Notes: generated by a model from the letters alone, not told the origin. A DNA stretch of 64,000 bases from Actinocatenispora sera (GCF_018324685.1 NZ_AP023354.1:2170001-2234000); one strand, 5' to 3'; positions 35,505 through 44,350 are shown, numbered from the stretch's first letter. Program-made: numbers and translations.

Positions 35505-36344
35505 ATGACCGGGAGAGGTCGAAGCGCGGCCACCACCGGCGCCTGGTCCGCGCCCGCCGCGGCGAGCGCCGCCGAGTGGATCGCGCCGGCCGGCGACACC
35601 TGGTACCGCCCGGCGCCGCCGCCCGTCGACCTCGCCGGGGGCCTGGCAGTCGGCTGGGCCGCACGGATGGCCGGGCGATACCGGCTGGTTCCGGACGGCT
35701 CGGTGGAGCTGCTGTGGCTCGACACCGGCGCGGTCTGGCTCTGCGGCCCGGAAACCACCGCCTGGCAGACCGACCTGCCGCGGCCGGTCGAGGCGGTCGG
35801 CATCCGGTTTCGCCCCGGGCAGGCGGCCGCGGCGCTGCGGCTGGACGTCGCCGAACTGCGCGACCGGCGGGTGCCGGTGGACGACGTGTTCGGCGCCCGG
35901 TTCGCGCGCCGGCTGGCCGACCAGCTCGACACGGCGCGGGACCCGTCGGCCCGGCTCGACCTGCTGCACGGTACGGCCCGGGGTTGGCTGGCCGAGGCGG
36001 CCGAGCCGGATCCGGTCGCCGCCACCGTCGCCGGGCTGCTCGGTGCCGACCCGGCCACCTCGGTGACCGAGCTGGCCGACGAGGCCGGCCGCAGCGGCCG
36101 GCAGCTGCACCGGCGATGCCAGGCCGCCTTCGGGTACGGGCCGGCCACCCTGCGGCGGATCCTCCGGCTGCAACGGTTCCTGGCGCTGGCCCGACGCACC
36201 GACGCCGGGCTCGCCACGCTGGCCGTCCTCGCCGGGTACACCGACCAGCCGCACCTGTCCCGGGACTGCCGGCAGATCGCCGGCGTCAGCCCCGCGGTAC
36301 TCGTGGGCGCCCGCCCGGCACCGCTCGCGCCGGCCGGCCGATGA
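35505..36344 (+). CDS. AraC-family transcriptional regulator
   Basis: 279 aa from ATG 35505; the frame is open far upstream through the RNA array but that is not coding. The N half resembles a sensor domain of AraC proteins (WYRPAPPPVDL, VGIRFRPGQAAAALRL). The C half has the two helix-turn-helix motifs: SVTELADEAGRSGRQLHRRCQ-like and AVLAGYTDQPHLSRDCRQIAG followed by SPAVL. It starts 207 bp from and divergent to the hypothetical gene, and 46 bp ahead of a DinB-like gene it may control. Confidence 0.85.
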   Translation: MTGRGRSAATTGAWSAPAAASAAEWIAPAGDTWYRPAPPPVDLAGGLAVGWAARMAGRYRLVPDGSVELLWLDTGAVWLCGPETTAWQTDLPRPVEAVGIRFRPGQAAAALRLDVAELRDRRVPVDDVFGARFARRLADQLDTARDPSARLDLLHGTARGWLAEAAEPDPVAATVAGLLGADPATSVTELADEAGRSGRQLHRRCQAAFGYGPATLRRILRLQRFLALARRTDAGLATLAVLAGYTDQPHLSRDCRQIAGVSPAVLVGARPAPLAPAGR

Positions 36345-36390
36345 CCGATTCGTACACGACGAGGCGGGCGCGGCGGCGCAGGATGAGGGC

Positions 36391-36945
36391 ATGAGTGAGA
36401 TCGCGCAACGGCACCACAAACTCGCCGCCGAGTTCGATCGACGGGTCGTCGCGGTACCGGACACCGCATGGGACAACGCGTCGCCGTGCACCGGCTGGAC
36501 GGCGCGCGACGTGCTCCGGCACGTACTGGAAACCTCGTACCGGGACATGCCCGCGCACGTCGGGCTGACCGTGACGATCGGCTCGGTGGACGACGACCCG
36601 GTCGGCTCCTGGCGCGGTGCCCGGGACCAGATGCAGGAGATCCTGGCCGATCCGGCGCGCGCCGGGCTGGAGTACGACGGCATGTTCGGGCGCACCTCGT
36701 TGCAGCAGACCGTCGCCGGCTTCTGCCTGTTCGACCTGCTGATTCACGGTTGGGACATCGCCCGCGCGACAGGCGGCGACGAGACATTGCCGGCCGACGA
36801 GGTGCACTCCACGTACGAGCAGGCGGTCGGGATGGGCGAGATGCTGCGTACCGACGGGGTGTGCGGGCCGGCCGTGCCGGTTCCGTCGGACGCGCCGGAA
36901 CAGGACCGGTTGCTCGGCCTGCTCGGCCGCGACCCGCGGCACTGA
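36391..36945 (+). CDS. TIGR03086/DinB-like metal-binding protein
   Basis: 184 aa. The fold family is the DinB/mycothiol-dependent maleylpyruvate isomerase type: N-terminal RHHKLAAEFDRRVVAVPDTAWD, PCTGWTARDVLRHVLE (His ligand) and LLIHGWDIARATG (HxxxD-type ligands). Such proteins bind a metal and may use mycothiol, which fits an actinobacterium. Substrate unknown. Probably co-transcribed with the AraC gene. Confidence 0.75.
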   Translation: MSEIAQRHHKLAAEFDRRVVAVPDTAWDNASPCTGWTARDVLRHVLETSYRDMPAHVGLTVTIGSVDDDPVGSWRGARDQMQEILADPARAGLEYDGMFGRTSLQQTVAGFCLFDLLIHGWDIARATGGDETLPADEVHSTYEQAVGMGEMLRTDGVCGPAVPVPSDAPEQDRLLGLLGRDPRH

Positions 36946-37159
36946 CCTGGTCGCCGAATCGGACGCTGAGCGGCGCCGGACCATCGGCGCCGACGCTCGG
37001 CGCGCCGGTGCTGCCGCCGCCCGCGTCGCCCGGCGCCGCGGTGGCTCTACCGCCGGCGGTCGCATCGGCGGGCGGTGCGCGGCAGGTGCGTGTCAGTTCG
37101 CGCTGTGGCGGGCGCGCGGCCAGCTGTGCGGCTGGCCGTCGGTATGCGGCGGCGTGTGG

Positions 37160-37407
37160 CCGGCGGTCGCGCCGGGTGGCGGTGCCCCGGGAGTGCTGTC
37201 GGCGGTTGCGTGGGCGGCGGTGTGGCGGGTGCGCGGCCAGCGGTGTTGCCGGCCGTCGGTATGTGGCCGGCGGTCGGGTCGGGTGGCGGTGCCCCGGGAG
37301 TGCTGTCGGCGGCCCGGTCCGGCGGCGGTGCCCCGGGAGCACTGTCGGCGGTCGCGTCGGGCGGCGGTGCGGTGGGGGTGCTGCCGGCGGTCGGGTCAGT
37401 TGGCGGT
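37160..37407 (-). repeat. 39-bp tandem repeat spanning a stop codon
   Basis: On the minus strand, 39-bp units starting ACCGCC begin at 37407, 37368, 37329 and 37290. Unit 1 contains the TGA stop of the upstream gene (37396-37398); the others are downstream. The core is GACCGCCGRCAGNRCTCCC. More degenerate copies continue to about 37080. The 450-bp region 36946-37395 holds these repeats and no gene I can support. Confidence 0.75.
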
Positions 37408-39117
37408 ACGGCGGGCGTCGATCACGCCGGTCAGGTAGCTCTGCACCAGGTCGGTCACGATCTGCTGGGTGGTCGCGTCGGCGCTCGGCGCCTTCCCGTC
37501 GGTGCGGCCGACGACGACGTAGAGCAGGTAGTGCCCGTACGGCTGGAGGGTGAAGGCGGTCGGCGACTTCGCCAGCTTGCTCGCCCCCGGCGCGGACAGC
37601 GCGGTCAGCGCGCCGTCGCCCGCCTTGCCGAGATTCTTGATCTTGTCGGTGGCCGCCTGGGCGCCGCCCGAGTCGGCCAGGTTGGCGATCCCGATGGTGG
37701 CCACGTACCCCTTGGCCGGCGCGGCCACCGTCGCCCGGACCACCTGGTCGCATTTGTACTGCGCGAGCACGCCGCCGACCTGGCCGCGGGCCGCCTTGGC
37801 GCAGTCGGTCAGCGGCTTGTCCCGGGCGAGTACGTGATAGACGGCGTCCCGGCCCGGATCGGGGTGCAGGTCGTCGTCGCCGAAGACCTCCTTGACGGTC
37901 AGCGGTGCGGGATCGGTGGCCCGCGCGCTGACGTCGATCGGTGACTTCTCCGGCGTGGGGCTGCCGGTCGGCGACTGCGCCCGGGCGGACGGGCTGGTCG
38001 ACGGCTTGTCGGTCGAGCTGCGCCGGACCAGCGCGTACGACCCGGCGAGCAGGCCCGCCAGCACGACCACGGCGACGATGCCGGCCAGTACCTTCGGCCA
38101 CAGCCGCGGTCCGCGCTCCGGCGGTGGCGAGACGGTGACCGGCGGCGACACGTCCGCCGGCGTTCCGCCGCCTTGCTGGTACCGGTCGTCGTTCGGTGTG
38201 CCGGGCTGCCACCCGCCCGACGGTGGGAACGGCTCGGGCGCGTCCCAGCCCGGCGGGGCGAACCCGGCCTCGTCGGGCCGCGGCGTCGTGGACCCGCCGC
38301 CGAGCGGTGCGGTGCCGCCCGCGGGCCAGCCGCCGCCCGGACCGCCCGGACCGCCCGGACCGCCGGGCAAGCCCGCCGGCCCGAAGCCGGGGCCGCCCTG
38401 GAAGCCGCCGCCTGGGCCGCTCGGGGCGTCCTGGAATCCGGCCGGCCCGAAGCCGGGGCCGCCCTGGAATCCGCCGCCTGGGCCCCTCGGGGCGCCCTGG
38501 ACTTCGCCTGGGCCGCTCGGGATGTCCTGGAAGCCGGACGGGGGGATGCCGTGGCCGGCTGGGGCACCGAGGCCGGTGCCGCCCGCAGGGCTGTCGCTAC
38601 CCGGGCTGCCCGCGGCGGCCTGAAAACCGGAGGGCCCAAAGCCTGGGCCGCCCGCGGTGCCCTGGAATCCGGCGAGCCCGCCGCCTGGGCCGCCCGGGGC
38701 ATCCTGGAAGCCACCCGGGCTGCCCGCGGTTCCGAGTCCGCCGCCTGGGCCGCCCTGGGCGTCCTGGTAGCCACCCGGGCTGGCCGGGGTGGCGGGGAGG
38801 CCGGCGGGGCCGTCACCTGGGCCACTTGCGGCGCCGGGGAAGCCAGCGAAGCCGCCCGGCCCGGCCGAACCCGGGCGGGCGGCGGGGCCGAAGCCGGGGC
38901 CGGCTGCGGTGCCGAAGCTGGGGGCGGTGCCGGCTGCGGTGCCGAAGCTGGGACCGGCGCCGAAGCTCGGTGGCGGGGTGAACGGTGGCGCGGCCGGCGG
39001 TGGTACCGACGACTGCGTGGTGGGTTGCTCGTCGGACGGTCCCGGCCTGCCGGCACCGTTCGGGGCGTCGGGGAAGCGCTCGGGGCCACCCGGATACCGT
39101 GGGTCCCGGTGCGTCAT
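37396..39117 (-). CDS. Gly/Pro-rich single-pass membrane protein
   Basis: 573 aa from ATG 39117 (MTHRDPRYPGGPERF). Residues about 1-330 are a low-complexity region with degenerate repeats of the type FQDAPGGPGGG and FGPAGF. One membrane segment follows (VLAGIVAVVVLAGLLAGSYALV, given here in parts: VLAGIVAVVV and LAGLLAGSYALV, about residues 340-361), then a Ser/Thr/Pro linker and a folded outer domain of about 170 aa with two cysteines (LTDCAKAARG, AQYKCDQVV). Domain function unknown. The tandem repeat at its 3' end starts inside its last codons. Divergent from the methyltransferase, 38 bp apart. Confidence 0.75.
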   Translation of the reverse strand: MTHRDPRYPGGPERFPDAPNGAGRPGPSDEQPTTQSSVPPPAAPPFTPPPSFGAGPSFGTAAGTAPSFGTAAGPGFGPAARPGSAGPGGFAGFPGAASGPGDGPAGLPATPASPGGYQDAQGGPGGGLGTAGSPGGFQDAPGGPGGGLAGFQGTAGGPGFGPSGFQAAAGSPGSDSPAGGTGLGAPAGHGIPPSGFQDIPSGPGEVQGAPRGPGGGFQGGPGFGPAGFQDAPSGPGGGFQGGPGFGPAGLPGGPGGPGGPGGGWPAGGTAPLGGGSTTPRPDEAGFAPPGWDAPEPFPPSGGWQPGTPNDDRYQQGGGTPADVSPPVTVSPPPERGPRLWPKVLAGIVAVVVLAGLLAGSYALVRRSSTDKPSTSPSARAQSPTGSPTPEKSPIDVSARATDPAPLTVKEVFGDDDLHPDPGRDAVYHVLARDKPLTDCAKAARGQVGGVLAQYKCDQVVRATVAAPAKGYVATIGIANLADSGGAQAATDKIKNLGKAGDGALTALSAPGASKLAKSPTAFTLQPYGHYLLYVVVGRTDGKAPSADATTQQIVTDLVQSYLTGVIDARRTAN

Positions 39118-39155
39118 GCGCGCCAGCGTACCCAACCTTTTCGAGGGGACCAGCC

Positions 39156-39776
39156 GTGTCGAACGACCACTACTTCTCCGCGGATCCGGCCGCGCCGGCG
39201 ACCCGGGTGCAGGTGTCGTTCACCGCGGCCGGTCGGGAACTGGAACTGACCGCCTCCGCCGGCGTGTTCTCCGCGTCCCGGCTGGATCCGGGCACCGCGG
39301 TACTGCTGCGCAAGGCGCCGTTGCCGCGCCGCGCCGGCACCCTGCTCGACCTCGGCTGCGGGTACGGGCCGATCGCGGCGACGCTCGCGGTCAGCGCGCC
39401 GGACGCCACCGTGTACGCGGTGGACGTGAACGGCCGCGCGCTGGATCTGGTGCGCGAGAACGCGGCGCGGATCGGGGCCGCCGACCGGGTCGTACCGGCG
39501 ACGCCCGACCAGGTGCCGGCGGACGTCCGGTTCGACGAGATCTGGTCGAACCCGCCGATCCGGATCGGCAAGCCGGCGCTGCACGAGCTGCTGGAGACCT
39601 GGTTGCCGCGGCTCGCGCCCGGCGGGGTGGCCTGGCTGGTGGTGTCGCGCAACCTCGGCGCGGACTCGCTGGCCGGCTGGCTGACCGAGCGCGGCTACGC
39701 CGTCGACCGGCACGCCAGCCAGAAGGGGTACCGGGTGCTCAGCGTCAGCCACCGTGCCGACGCGCCGGAGAGTTGA
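39156..39776 (+). CDS. class I SAM methyltransferase, RsmC-like
   Basis: 206 aa from GTG 39156 with GAGGGGAC upstream. The SAM-binding motif LLDLGCGYGPIAATLA (about residues 65-80), the acidic loop VYAVDVNGRALDL and the catalytic NPPIR motif mark the RsmC/RlmG type that methylates guanine N2 in rRNA. It is single-domain, half the E. coli length, as is usual in actinobacteria. The stop codon lies in a 20-bp repeat. An ABC-F gene follows. Confidence 0.85.
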   Translation: MSNDHYFSADPAAPATRVQVSFTAAGRELELTASAGVFSASRLDPGTAVLLRKAPLPRRAGTLLDLGCGYGPIAATLAVSAPDATVYAVDVNGRALDLVRENAARIGAADRVVPATPDQVPADVRFDEIWSNPPIRIGKPALHELLETWLPRLAPGGVAWLVVSRNLGADSLAGWLTERGYAVDRHASQKGYRVLSVSHRADAPES

Positions 39777-39820
39777 TCAAGCGCTGGCGAAGTTGATCAA
39801 GCGCTGGCGAAGTTGATCAA
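39771..39820 (+). repeat. 20-bp repeat with TTGATCAA at the methyltransferase stop
   Basis: Units AGTTGATCAAGCGCTGGCGA at 39771 and 39791, then a half unit at 39811. The TGA stop of the methyltransferase (39774-39776) is inside unit 1. TTGATCAA is palindromic. Confidence 0.85.
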
Positions 39821-39871
39821 GGGATCGGGACACTCGGTGCTGGGCCATCGTGTACGAATCCCTTGATCAAC
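39812..39871 (+). terminator. 14-bp inverted repeat joining two repeat arrays
   Basis: GTTGATCAAGGGAT (39812-39825) and its exact complement (39858-39871) flank a 32-nt loop. A hairpin could end the methyltransferase transcript, but there is no U tract. Confidence 0.5.
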
Positions 39872-39998
39872 GACCGCCTCCCTTGATCGACGACCGCCTC
39901 CCTTGGTCGACGACCGCCTCCCTTGGTCGACGACCGCATCCCTTGATCAACGACGCCATCGCTTGGTCGATGGCCGCGTCTCTTGATCGACTCGGGCG
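39859..39998 (+). repeat. seven 20-bp tandem repeats (CTTGATCAACGACCGC type)
   Basis: Units of exactly 20 bp at 39859, 39879, 39899, 39919, 39939, 39959 and 39979: TCCCTTGATCAACGACCGCC, with variants CTTGGTCGA and CTTGATCGA. Two helical turns per unit. The array lies just before the ABC-F gene. It reads in reverse orientation to the units at 39771. Confidence 0.9.
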
Positions 39999-40052
39999 AC
40001 GGTGCGAATTGGGTTCGCGTTCCGGGCGGTGGGGCGGCAGACTCCGGTAGCC

Positions 40053-41792
40053 GTGGGGTATGTGGACGTGGCCGGGGTGGCGCAGGTGTTGCCGGATGGC
40101 CGGGAACTGTTCTCGGACGTGTCGTTCCGGGTCGGTGAGGGCGCCAAGGTCGCCCTGATCGGCGCGAACGGCGCCGGCAAGACGACGCTGGTCTCGATGG
40201 TCGCCGGTGACACGCCGGTGCGGACCGGCGCGATCGCCAGGTCCGGCGGCCTGGGCGTGATGCGCCAGTTCATCGGGATGAACCGGGCGATCCCCGGCAT
40301 CGATGCGCCGCACGGCGGCTGGACGCTCGGCGACCTGGCGCTGTCGCTCGCGCCGCCCACGGTGCGCGATGCCGGCCGTACCCTCGCGGCGGCGGAGCGG
40401 CGGATGCGCGCCGAGGAGACCCGCGGCAAGTTCTCCAATGTGGCCCGGCGGGCCCAGCTGCAGTACGCCGAGGCGCTGGGGGCGTGGGGCGACGCCGGCG
40501 GGTACGAGGCGGAGGTGGCGTTCGACGTCGCCGCGATCGAGGTGCTCGACGCCGAGTGGCCGGACGTCAGGGATCGCCGGCTCGACACCCTGTCCGGTGG
40601 TGAGCAGAAGCGGTTCGCGCTGGAGCTGCTGCTCGCCGGCCCGGACGAGGTGCTGCTGCTGGACGAGCCGGACAACTTCCTCGACGTACCGGCGAAGCGG
40701 CGGCTGGAGCGAGCGCTCACCGCCTCGGACAAGAGCATCCTGTACGTCAGCCACGACCGGGAGCTGCTCGCGAACACCGCCGACCGGGTGGTGACGCTGG
40801 AGTCCGGTAGCTGCTGGACGCATGGCGGCGGCTTCGCCACCTGGCACCAGGCCCGCGAGGACCGGTACGAGCGGCTCGACGAGCTGCGTCGCCGGTGGGA
40901 CGAGGAGCACGCCAAGATCAAGCAGCTGGTGCTGATGTACCGGGAGAAGGCGAAGTACAACGCGGACATGGCGAGCCGGCTGCAGGCGGCGAAGACCCGG
41001 CTGGCGAGGTTCGAGGAGGCCGGTCCGCCGCCCGAGCGCCCGCGCGACCAGGACATCCGGATCGACCTGCGCGGCGGCCGGACCGGCAAGCGCGCGGTCA
41101 TCTGCGAGCAGCTGTCGCTCACCGGCCTGACCGACCCGTTCGACCTGGAGATCTGGTACGGCGACCGGGTCGCGGTGCTGGGCGCCAACGGCACCGGCAA
41201 GTCGCACCTGCTGCGGCTGCTGGCGCTCGGCGGTACCGACCCCGAGCCGGGCACCGTGCTGCCCGGTACGCACCTGAAACCGGTGGCGCACACCGGCGTG
41301 GTGCGGCTCGGTGCGCGGGTGCGGCCCGGCCACTTCTCGCAGACCCACGACCGGCCGGAACTGTCCGGACGGGTACCGGGGTCCGAAGGGGACGGTTCGG
41401 GGAGCCGGCGGTCGCTGCGGGACATCCTGTGGCACGGGGACGGCGACCGGCCCGGCATGGACCGGTCGGCGGCGATGAAGGCGCTCAGCCGGTACGAGCT
41501 GGCGTTGCAGTCCGAGCAGGACTTCGACACCCTCTCCGGCGGCCAGCAGGCCCGGTTCCTGATCCTGCTGCTGGAACTGTCCGGGGCGACGTTGCTGCTG
41601 CTCGACGAGCCGACCGACAACCTCGACCTGGTCAGCGCCGAGGCGCTGGAGGCCGGGCTCGCGTCGTTCGCCGGTACGGTCGTCGCGGTCACCCACGACC
41701 GCTGGTTCACCCGCGGCTTCGACCGGTTCGTCACGATCGCCAACGACGGCACCGTCACCGAGACCCCCGAGCCGGTCTGGGACGTCCGCTGA
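40053..41792 (+). CDS. ABC-F family ATP-binding protein
   Basis: 579 aa from GTG 40053 (VGYVDVAGVAQVLPDG); the frame starts at 40002 but the added residues are not family-like. Two ABC domains without membrane segments: Walker A GANGAGKTT and GANGTGKSH, signatures LSGGEQKRF and LSGGQQARF, Walker B LLLDEPDNFLD and LLLDEPTDNLD. The Lys/Arg-rich linker between domains (WDEEHAKIKQLVLMYREK) is the ribosome-probing part. ABC-F proteins act on the ribosomal E/P site, as translation factors or antibiotic protection proteins; which one is unclear. Preceded by the 20-bp repeats. Confidence 0.88.
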   Translation: MGYVDVAGVAQVLPDGRELFSDVSFRVGEGAKVALIGANGAGKTTLVSMVAGDTPVRTGAIARSGGLGVMRQFIGMNRAIPGIDAPHGGWTLGDLALSLAPPTVRDAGRTLAAAERRMRAEETRGKFSNVARRAQLQYAEALGAWGDAGGYEAEVAFDVAAIEVLDAEWPDVRDRRLDTLSGGEQKRFALELLLAGPDEVLLLDEPDNFLDVPAKRRLERALTASDKSILYVSHDRELLANTADRVVTLESGSCWTHGGGFATWHQAREDRYERLDELRRRWDEEHAKIKQLVLMYREKAKYNADMASRLQAAKTRLARFEEAGPPPERPRDQDIRIDLRGGRTGKRAVICEQLSLTGLTDPFDLEIWYGDRVAVLGANGTGKSHLLRLLALGGTDPEPGTVLPGTHLKPVAHTGVVRLGARVRPGHFSQTHDRPELSGRVPGSEGDGSGSRRSLRDILWHGDGDRPGMDRSAAMKALSRYELALQSEQDFDTLSGGQQARFLILLLELSGATLLLLDEPTDNLDLVSAEALEAGLASFAGTVVAVTHDRWFTRGFDRFVTIANDGTVTETPEPVWDVR

Positions 41793-41799
41793 CGGGGCG

Positions 41800-42966
41800 G
41801 TGCGGGCGGTGGGAGACCATGGGTTGGTGTCCATTCCCCGGCAGGCGCACGACGCGCCGGACCCCCAGCAGAAGCTCGACCCGGACGAGGTCTCCCAGGC
41901 ACTGCCGATCCGGCTGACCGCCGACGACTCGGACGAGCCGTTCGACGTAATCGACGCGCTGACGCTGACCCGGTTCACCAACGGCGAGCAGCCGTTCGCC
42001 CGCACCGTACGGCTCGACCGGGTCAAGCCGGAGGCCACCCTGGTCCCGCCGGACGGCCGGCTGCTGCGCGGCGTCCGCGAGGACACCCGCCGCTCCCAGC
42101 TGGTCGCCGGTGACGGCTGGACGCTGCGCGCGATCCGCTGGCACAGCGGCGGCGGCGAGGTGACCGTCACCGCGGAGTCCGAGGAGCTCGCCGACCAGGT
42201 ACTGGAGCGGGCCGTCGCCGGCGCCGCGGCGGAGGAGAAGGTGCCAAGCGACACCGTCGAGATGGGCTTCTGGTACCACTCGAGCCGGCGCGGCGCGTAC
42301 CGCACGACCAGGCCGATCGCCGCCGCGAACTGGGCCGACATCCGGCGCAACTACGCGCGCGGGGTGTCCGGGGCGCTCGACTCGCTGATGACGCTGACCG
42401 CGGAGACGGTCACCGGCCGGCTGCTGCTGTTGCACGGCCCGCCGGGTACCGGCAAGACCACGGCGCTGCGGTCGCTGGCCCGGGCCTGGCGCGACTGGTG
42501 CCAGGTCGACTGCGTGCTCGACCCGGACAAGCTGTTCGGCGAGCCGAGCTACCTGATGGACCTGGTCATCGGCGACGACAGCGACGACGGCCGGTGGCGG
42601 CTGCTGCTGCTGGAGGACTGCGACGAGCTGGTCCGCGGCGAGGCGAAGTACGCCACCGGGCAGGCGCTGTCCCGGCTGCTGAACCTCACCGACGGGCTGC
42701 TCGGCCAGGGCCGCAACGTGATGGTCGGGATCACCACCAACGAGGACCTGCAGCAGCTGCACCCCGCGGTGGTACGGGCCGGCCGGTGCCTGGCGCAGGT
42801 GGAGGTGGGGCCGTTCGGCGCCGACGAGGCGCAGGAGTGGCTGGGTGGCGAGGCGACCGCGCCGGCCGACGGCGCGACGCTGGCCGACCTGTTCGCGCTG
42901 CGGTCCGGCCGGCGCCCGGTCGAGCTGCGCCGCGAGCCCGAGCCGGCCGGCGGCTTCTACCTGTAA
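41800..42966 (+). CDS. AAA ATPase with N-terminal DUF5925-type domain (paralogue 1)
   Basis: About 388 aa if GTG 41800 is used; GTG 41827 is the other likely start. Residues about 15-190 form a domain with FDVIDALTLTRFTNGEQPF and MGFWYHSSRRGAYRT. The AAA module follows: Walker A GPPGTGKTTALRSLARAW (about 212), Walker B LLLLEDCDEL, sensor-1 ITTNEDLQQLHPA, ending in GGFYL. The DUF5925 name is from memory. Partner and substrate unknown. It begins 7 bp after the ABC-F gene and 93 bp ahead of its paralogue. Confidence 0.8.
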   Translation: MRAVGDHGLVSIPRQAHDAPDPQQKLDPDEVSQALPIRLTADDSDEPFDVIDALTLTRFTNGEQPFARTVRLDRVKPEATLVPPDGRLLRGVREDTRRSQLVAGDGWTLRAIRWHSGGGEVTVTAESEELADQVLERAVAGAAAEEKVPSDTVEMGFWYHSSRRGAYRTTRPIAAANWADIRRNYARGVSGALDSLMTLTAETVTGRLLLLHGPPGTGKTTALRSLARAWRDWCQVDCVLDPDKLFGEPSYLMDLVIGDDSDDGRWRLLLLEDCDELVRGEAKYATGQALSRLLNLTDGLLGQGRNVMVGITTNEDLQQLHPAVVRAGRCLAQVEVGPFGADEAQEWLGGEATAPADGATLADLFALRSGRRPVELRREPEPAGGFYL

Positions 42967-43059
42967 CGCCCACGCTGCGGCGACCGCCCGGTTCGGGGTT
43001 ACCTAGTTGATCTGTTTTGGCTGGTCAGGCGTGGGTTTTCTCACTGTCCACGGGGTGCC

Positions 43060-44226
43060 GTGACGGGACACCATCGAAGAGTGAGCGCCCCCCGTGAGCT
43101 GACCGTGCCCGAGCTGACCGTGCCGGCCGCCGTGCACGACCCGGTCCGCACCCTGCCCATCGTCGTGCACATGGACGACGCCGATACCACGTACGACGTG
43201 GTCGACGCGCTGTCGCTGTCCCCGTTCGCCGACGGCGCCCAGCCGTGGGCCCGCACCACCCGGCTCGACCACGTACGGCCGGAGGCGACGCTGCTGCCGG
43301 CCGGTGCCGTACCGGTACGGCAGGCGTCCGGTGACCGCCGGGAGGCGCTGCTCGCCACCGGCGACGGCTGGACGCTGCGCGCGGTGCGCTGGCGCGGCGG
43401 TGGCGGCGAGGTGACCGTCACCGCGGTCAGCGACGAGCTGGCCCAGCGGATCCTCGCCGAGGCGGTCGCGGACGCCACGACCCCGCTGCTGGAGTCCGCC
43501 GACAGCGAGGTCGAGCTCGGCTTCTGGTACCACTCGGCAAGGCGCGGCGGCTACCGCACGGTGCGCGCGGTCGACGCGCCGGAGTGGGCGGACATCCGCG
43601 GCAACTACGCCGCCAGCGTCGGCACCGACCTGGACAAGGTGATGGCGTTCCGGCCGCGCCCGACCGCCGGCCGGCTCCTGCTGCTGCACGGCGAGCCCGG
43701 TACCGGCAAGACCACCGCGCTGCGGTCGCTGGCCCGGGCCTGGCACGACTGGTGCCAGGTCGACTGCGTGCTCGACCCGGAGCACCTGTTCGCCGACCCC
43801 GGCTACCTGATGGACGTGGTACTCGGCGACGACGAGGACGAGGACGACGGCCGCTGGCGGCTGCTGCTGCTGGAGGACTGCGACGAGTTGATCCGCGGCG
43901 ACGCCAAGCGCACCAGCGGCCAGGCGCTGGCCCGGCTGCTCAACCTCACCGACGGGCTGCTCGGCCAGTCCCGCCGGGTGCTCGTGGCGATCACCACGAA
44001 CGAGGACCTGACACGGCTGCACCCGGCGGTCACCCGGCCCGGCCGGTGCCTGGCGCACCTGGAGATCGGCGCGCTGCCGCACGAGGAGGCGGCCCGGTGG
44101 CTCGGCGATCCCGGCCCGCTCGCCGGCGACGGCGCCACCCTGGCGGAGCTGTTCGCGCTGCGCGACGGCGGCGGCGCGGTCAACGCGGCCCGTACCGTCC
44201 GCCCCGCCGGCGGTTTCTACCTCTGA
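43060..44226 (+). CDS. AAA ATPase with N-terminal DUF5925-type domain (paralogue 2)
   Basis: 388 aa (GTG 43060; GTG 43081 possible). Same layout as the previous gene, with matching blocks GFWYHSARRGGYRT, GEPGTGKTTALRSLARAW, DWCQVDCVLDPEHLF, LLLLEDCDEL, LLNLTDGLLGQ and the end GGFYL. The N-terminal 40 residues and the central acidic loop (DDEDEDD) differ. A tandem gene duplication. The gene's stop is in unit 1 of a 28-bp repeat. Confidence 0.8.
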   Translation: MTGHHRRVSAPRELTVPELTVPAAVHDPVRTLPIVVHMDDADTTYDVVDALSLSPFADGAQPWARTTRLDHVRPEATLLPAGAVPVRQASGDRREALLATGDGWTLRAVRWRGGGGEVTVTAVSDELAQRILAEAVADATTPLLESADSEVELGFWYHSARRGGYRTVRAVDAPEWADIRGNYAASVGTDLDKVMAFRPRPTAGRLLLLHGEPGTGKTTALRSLARAWHDWCQVDCVLDPEHLFADPGYLMDVVLGDDEDEDDGRWRLLLLEDCDELIRGDAKRTSGQALARLLNLTDGLLGQSRRVLVAITTNEDLTRLHPAVTRPGRCLAHLEIGALPHEEAARWLGDPGPLAGDGATLAELFALRDGGGAVNAARTVRPAGGFYL

Positions 44227-44304
44227 TCCCGCGGCCCGGGCCGCGCACCACTGATCCCGCGGCCCCGGGCCGCACCACGGATCGCGGCCCCGGGCCGCAC
44301 CGCG
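44223..44304 (+). repeat. 27/28-bp tandem repeat spanning the stop of paralogue 2
   Basis: Units CTGATCCCGCGGCCCGGGCC at 44223 and 44251 (28 and 27 bp), a third degenerate one at 44278. The TGA of the ATPase gene is in unit 1. Each unit contains GCGGCCCGGGCCGC, a self-complementary run that can form a hairpin. Confidence 0.8.
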
Positions 44305-44350
44305 CCGGTCTGGTGACCGGGCCCGACCCGCCGTTGTGGTGAGAGCTGCG

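Noticed and set aside
37075-37944. Plus-strand ORF over the 39-bp repeats
   Set aside because: It reads through the repeats and into the antisense of a well-supported gene; no recognisable protein.
39771-39998. CRISPR array
   Set aside because: Units are contiguous 20-bp tandem repeats without unique spacers and no cas genes are near.
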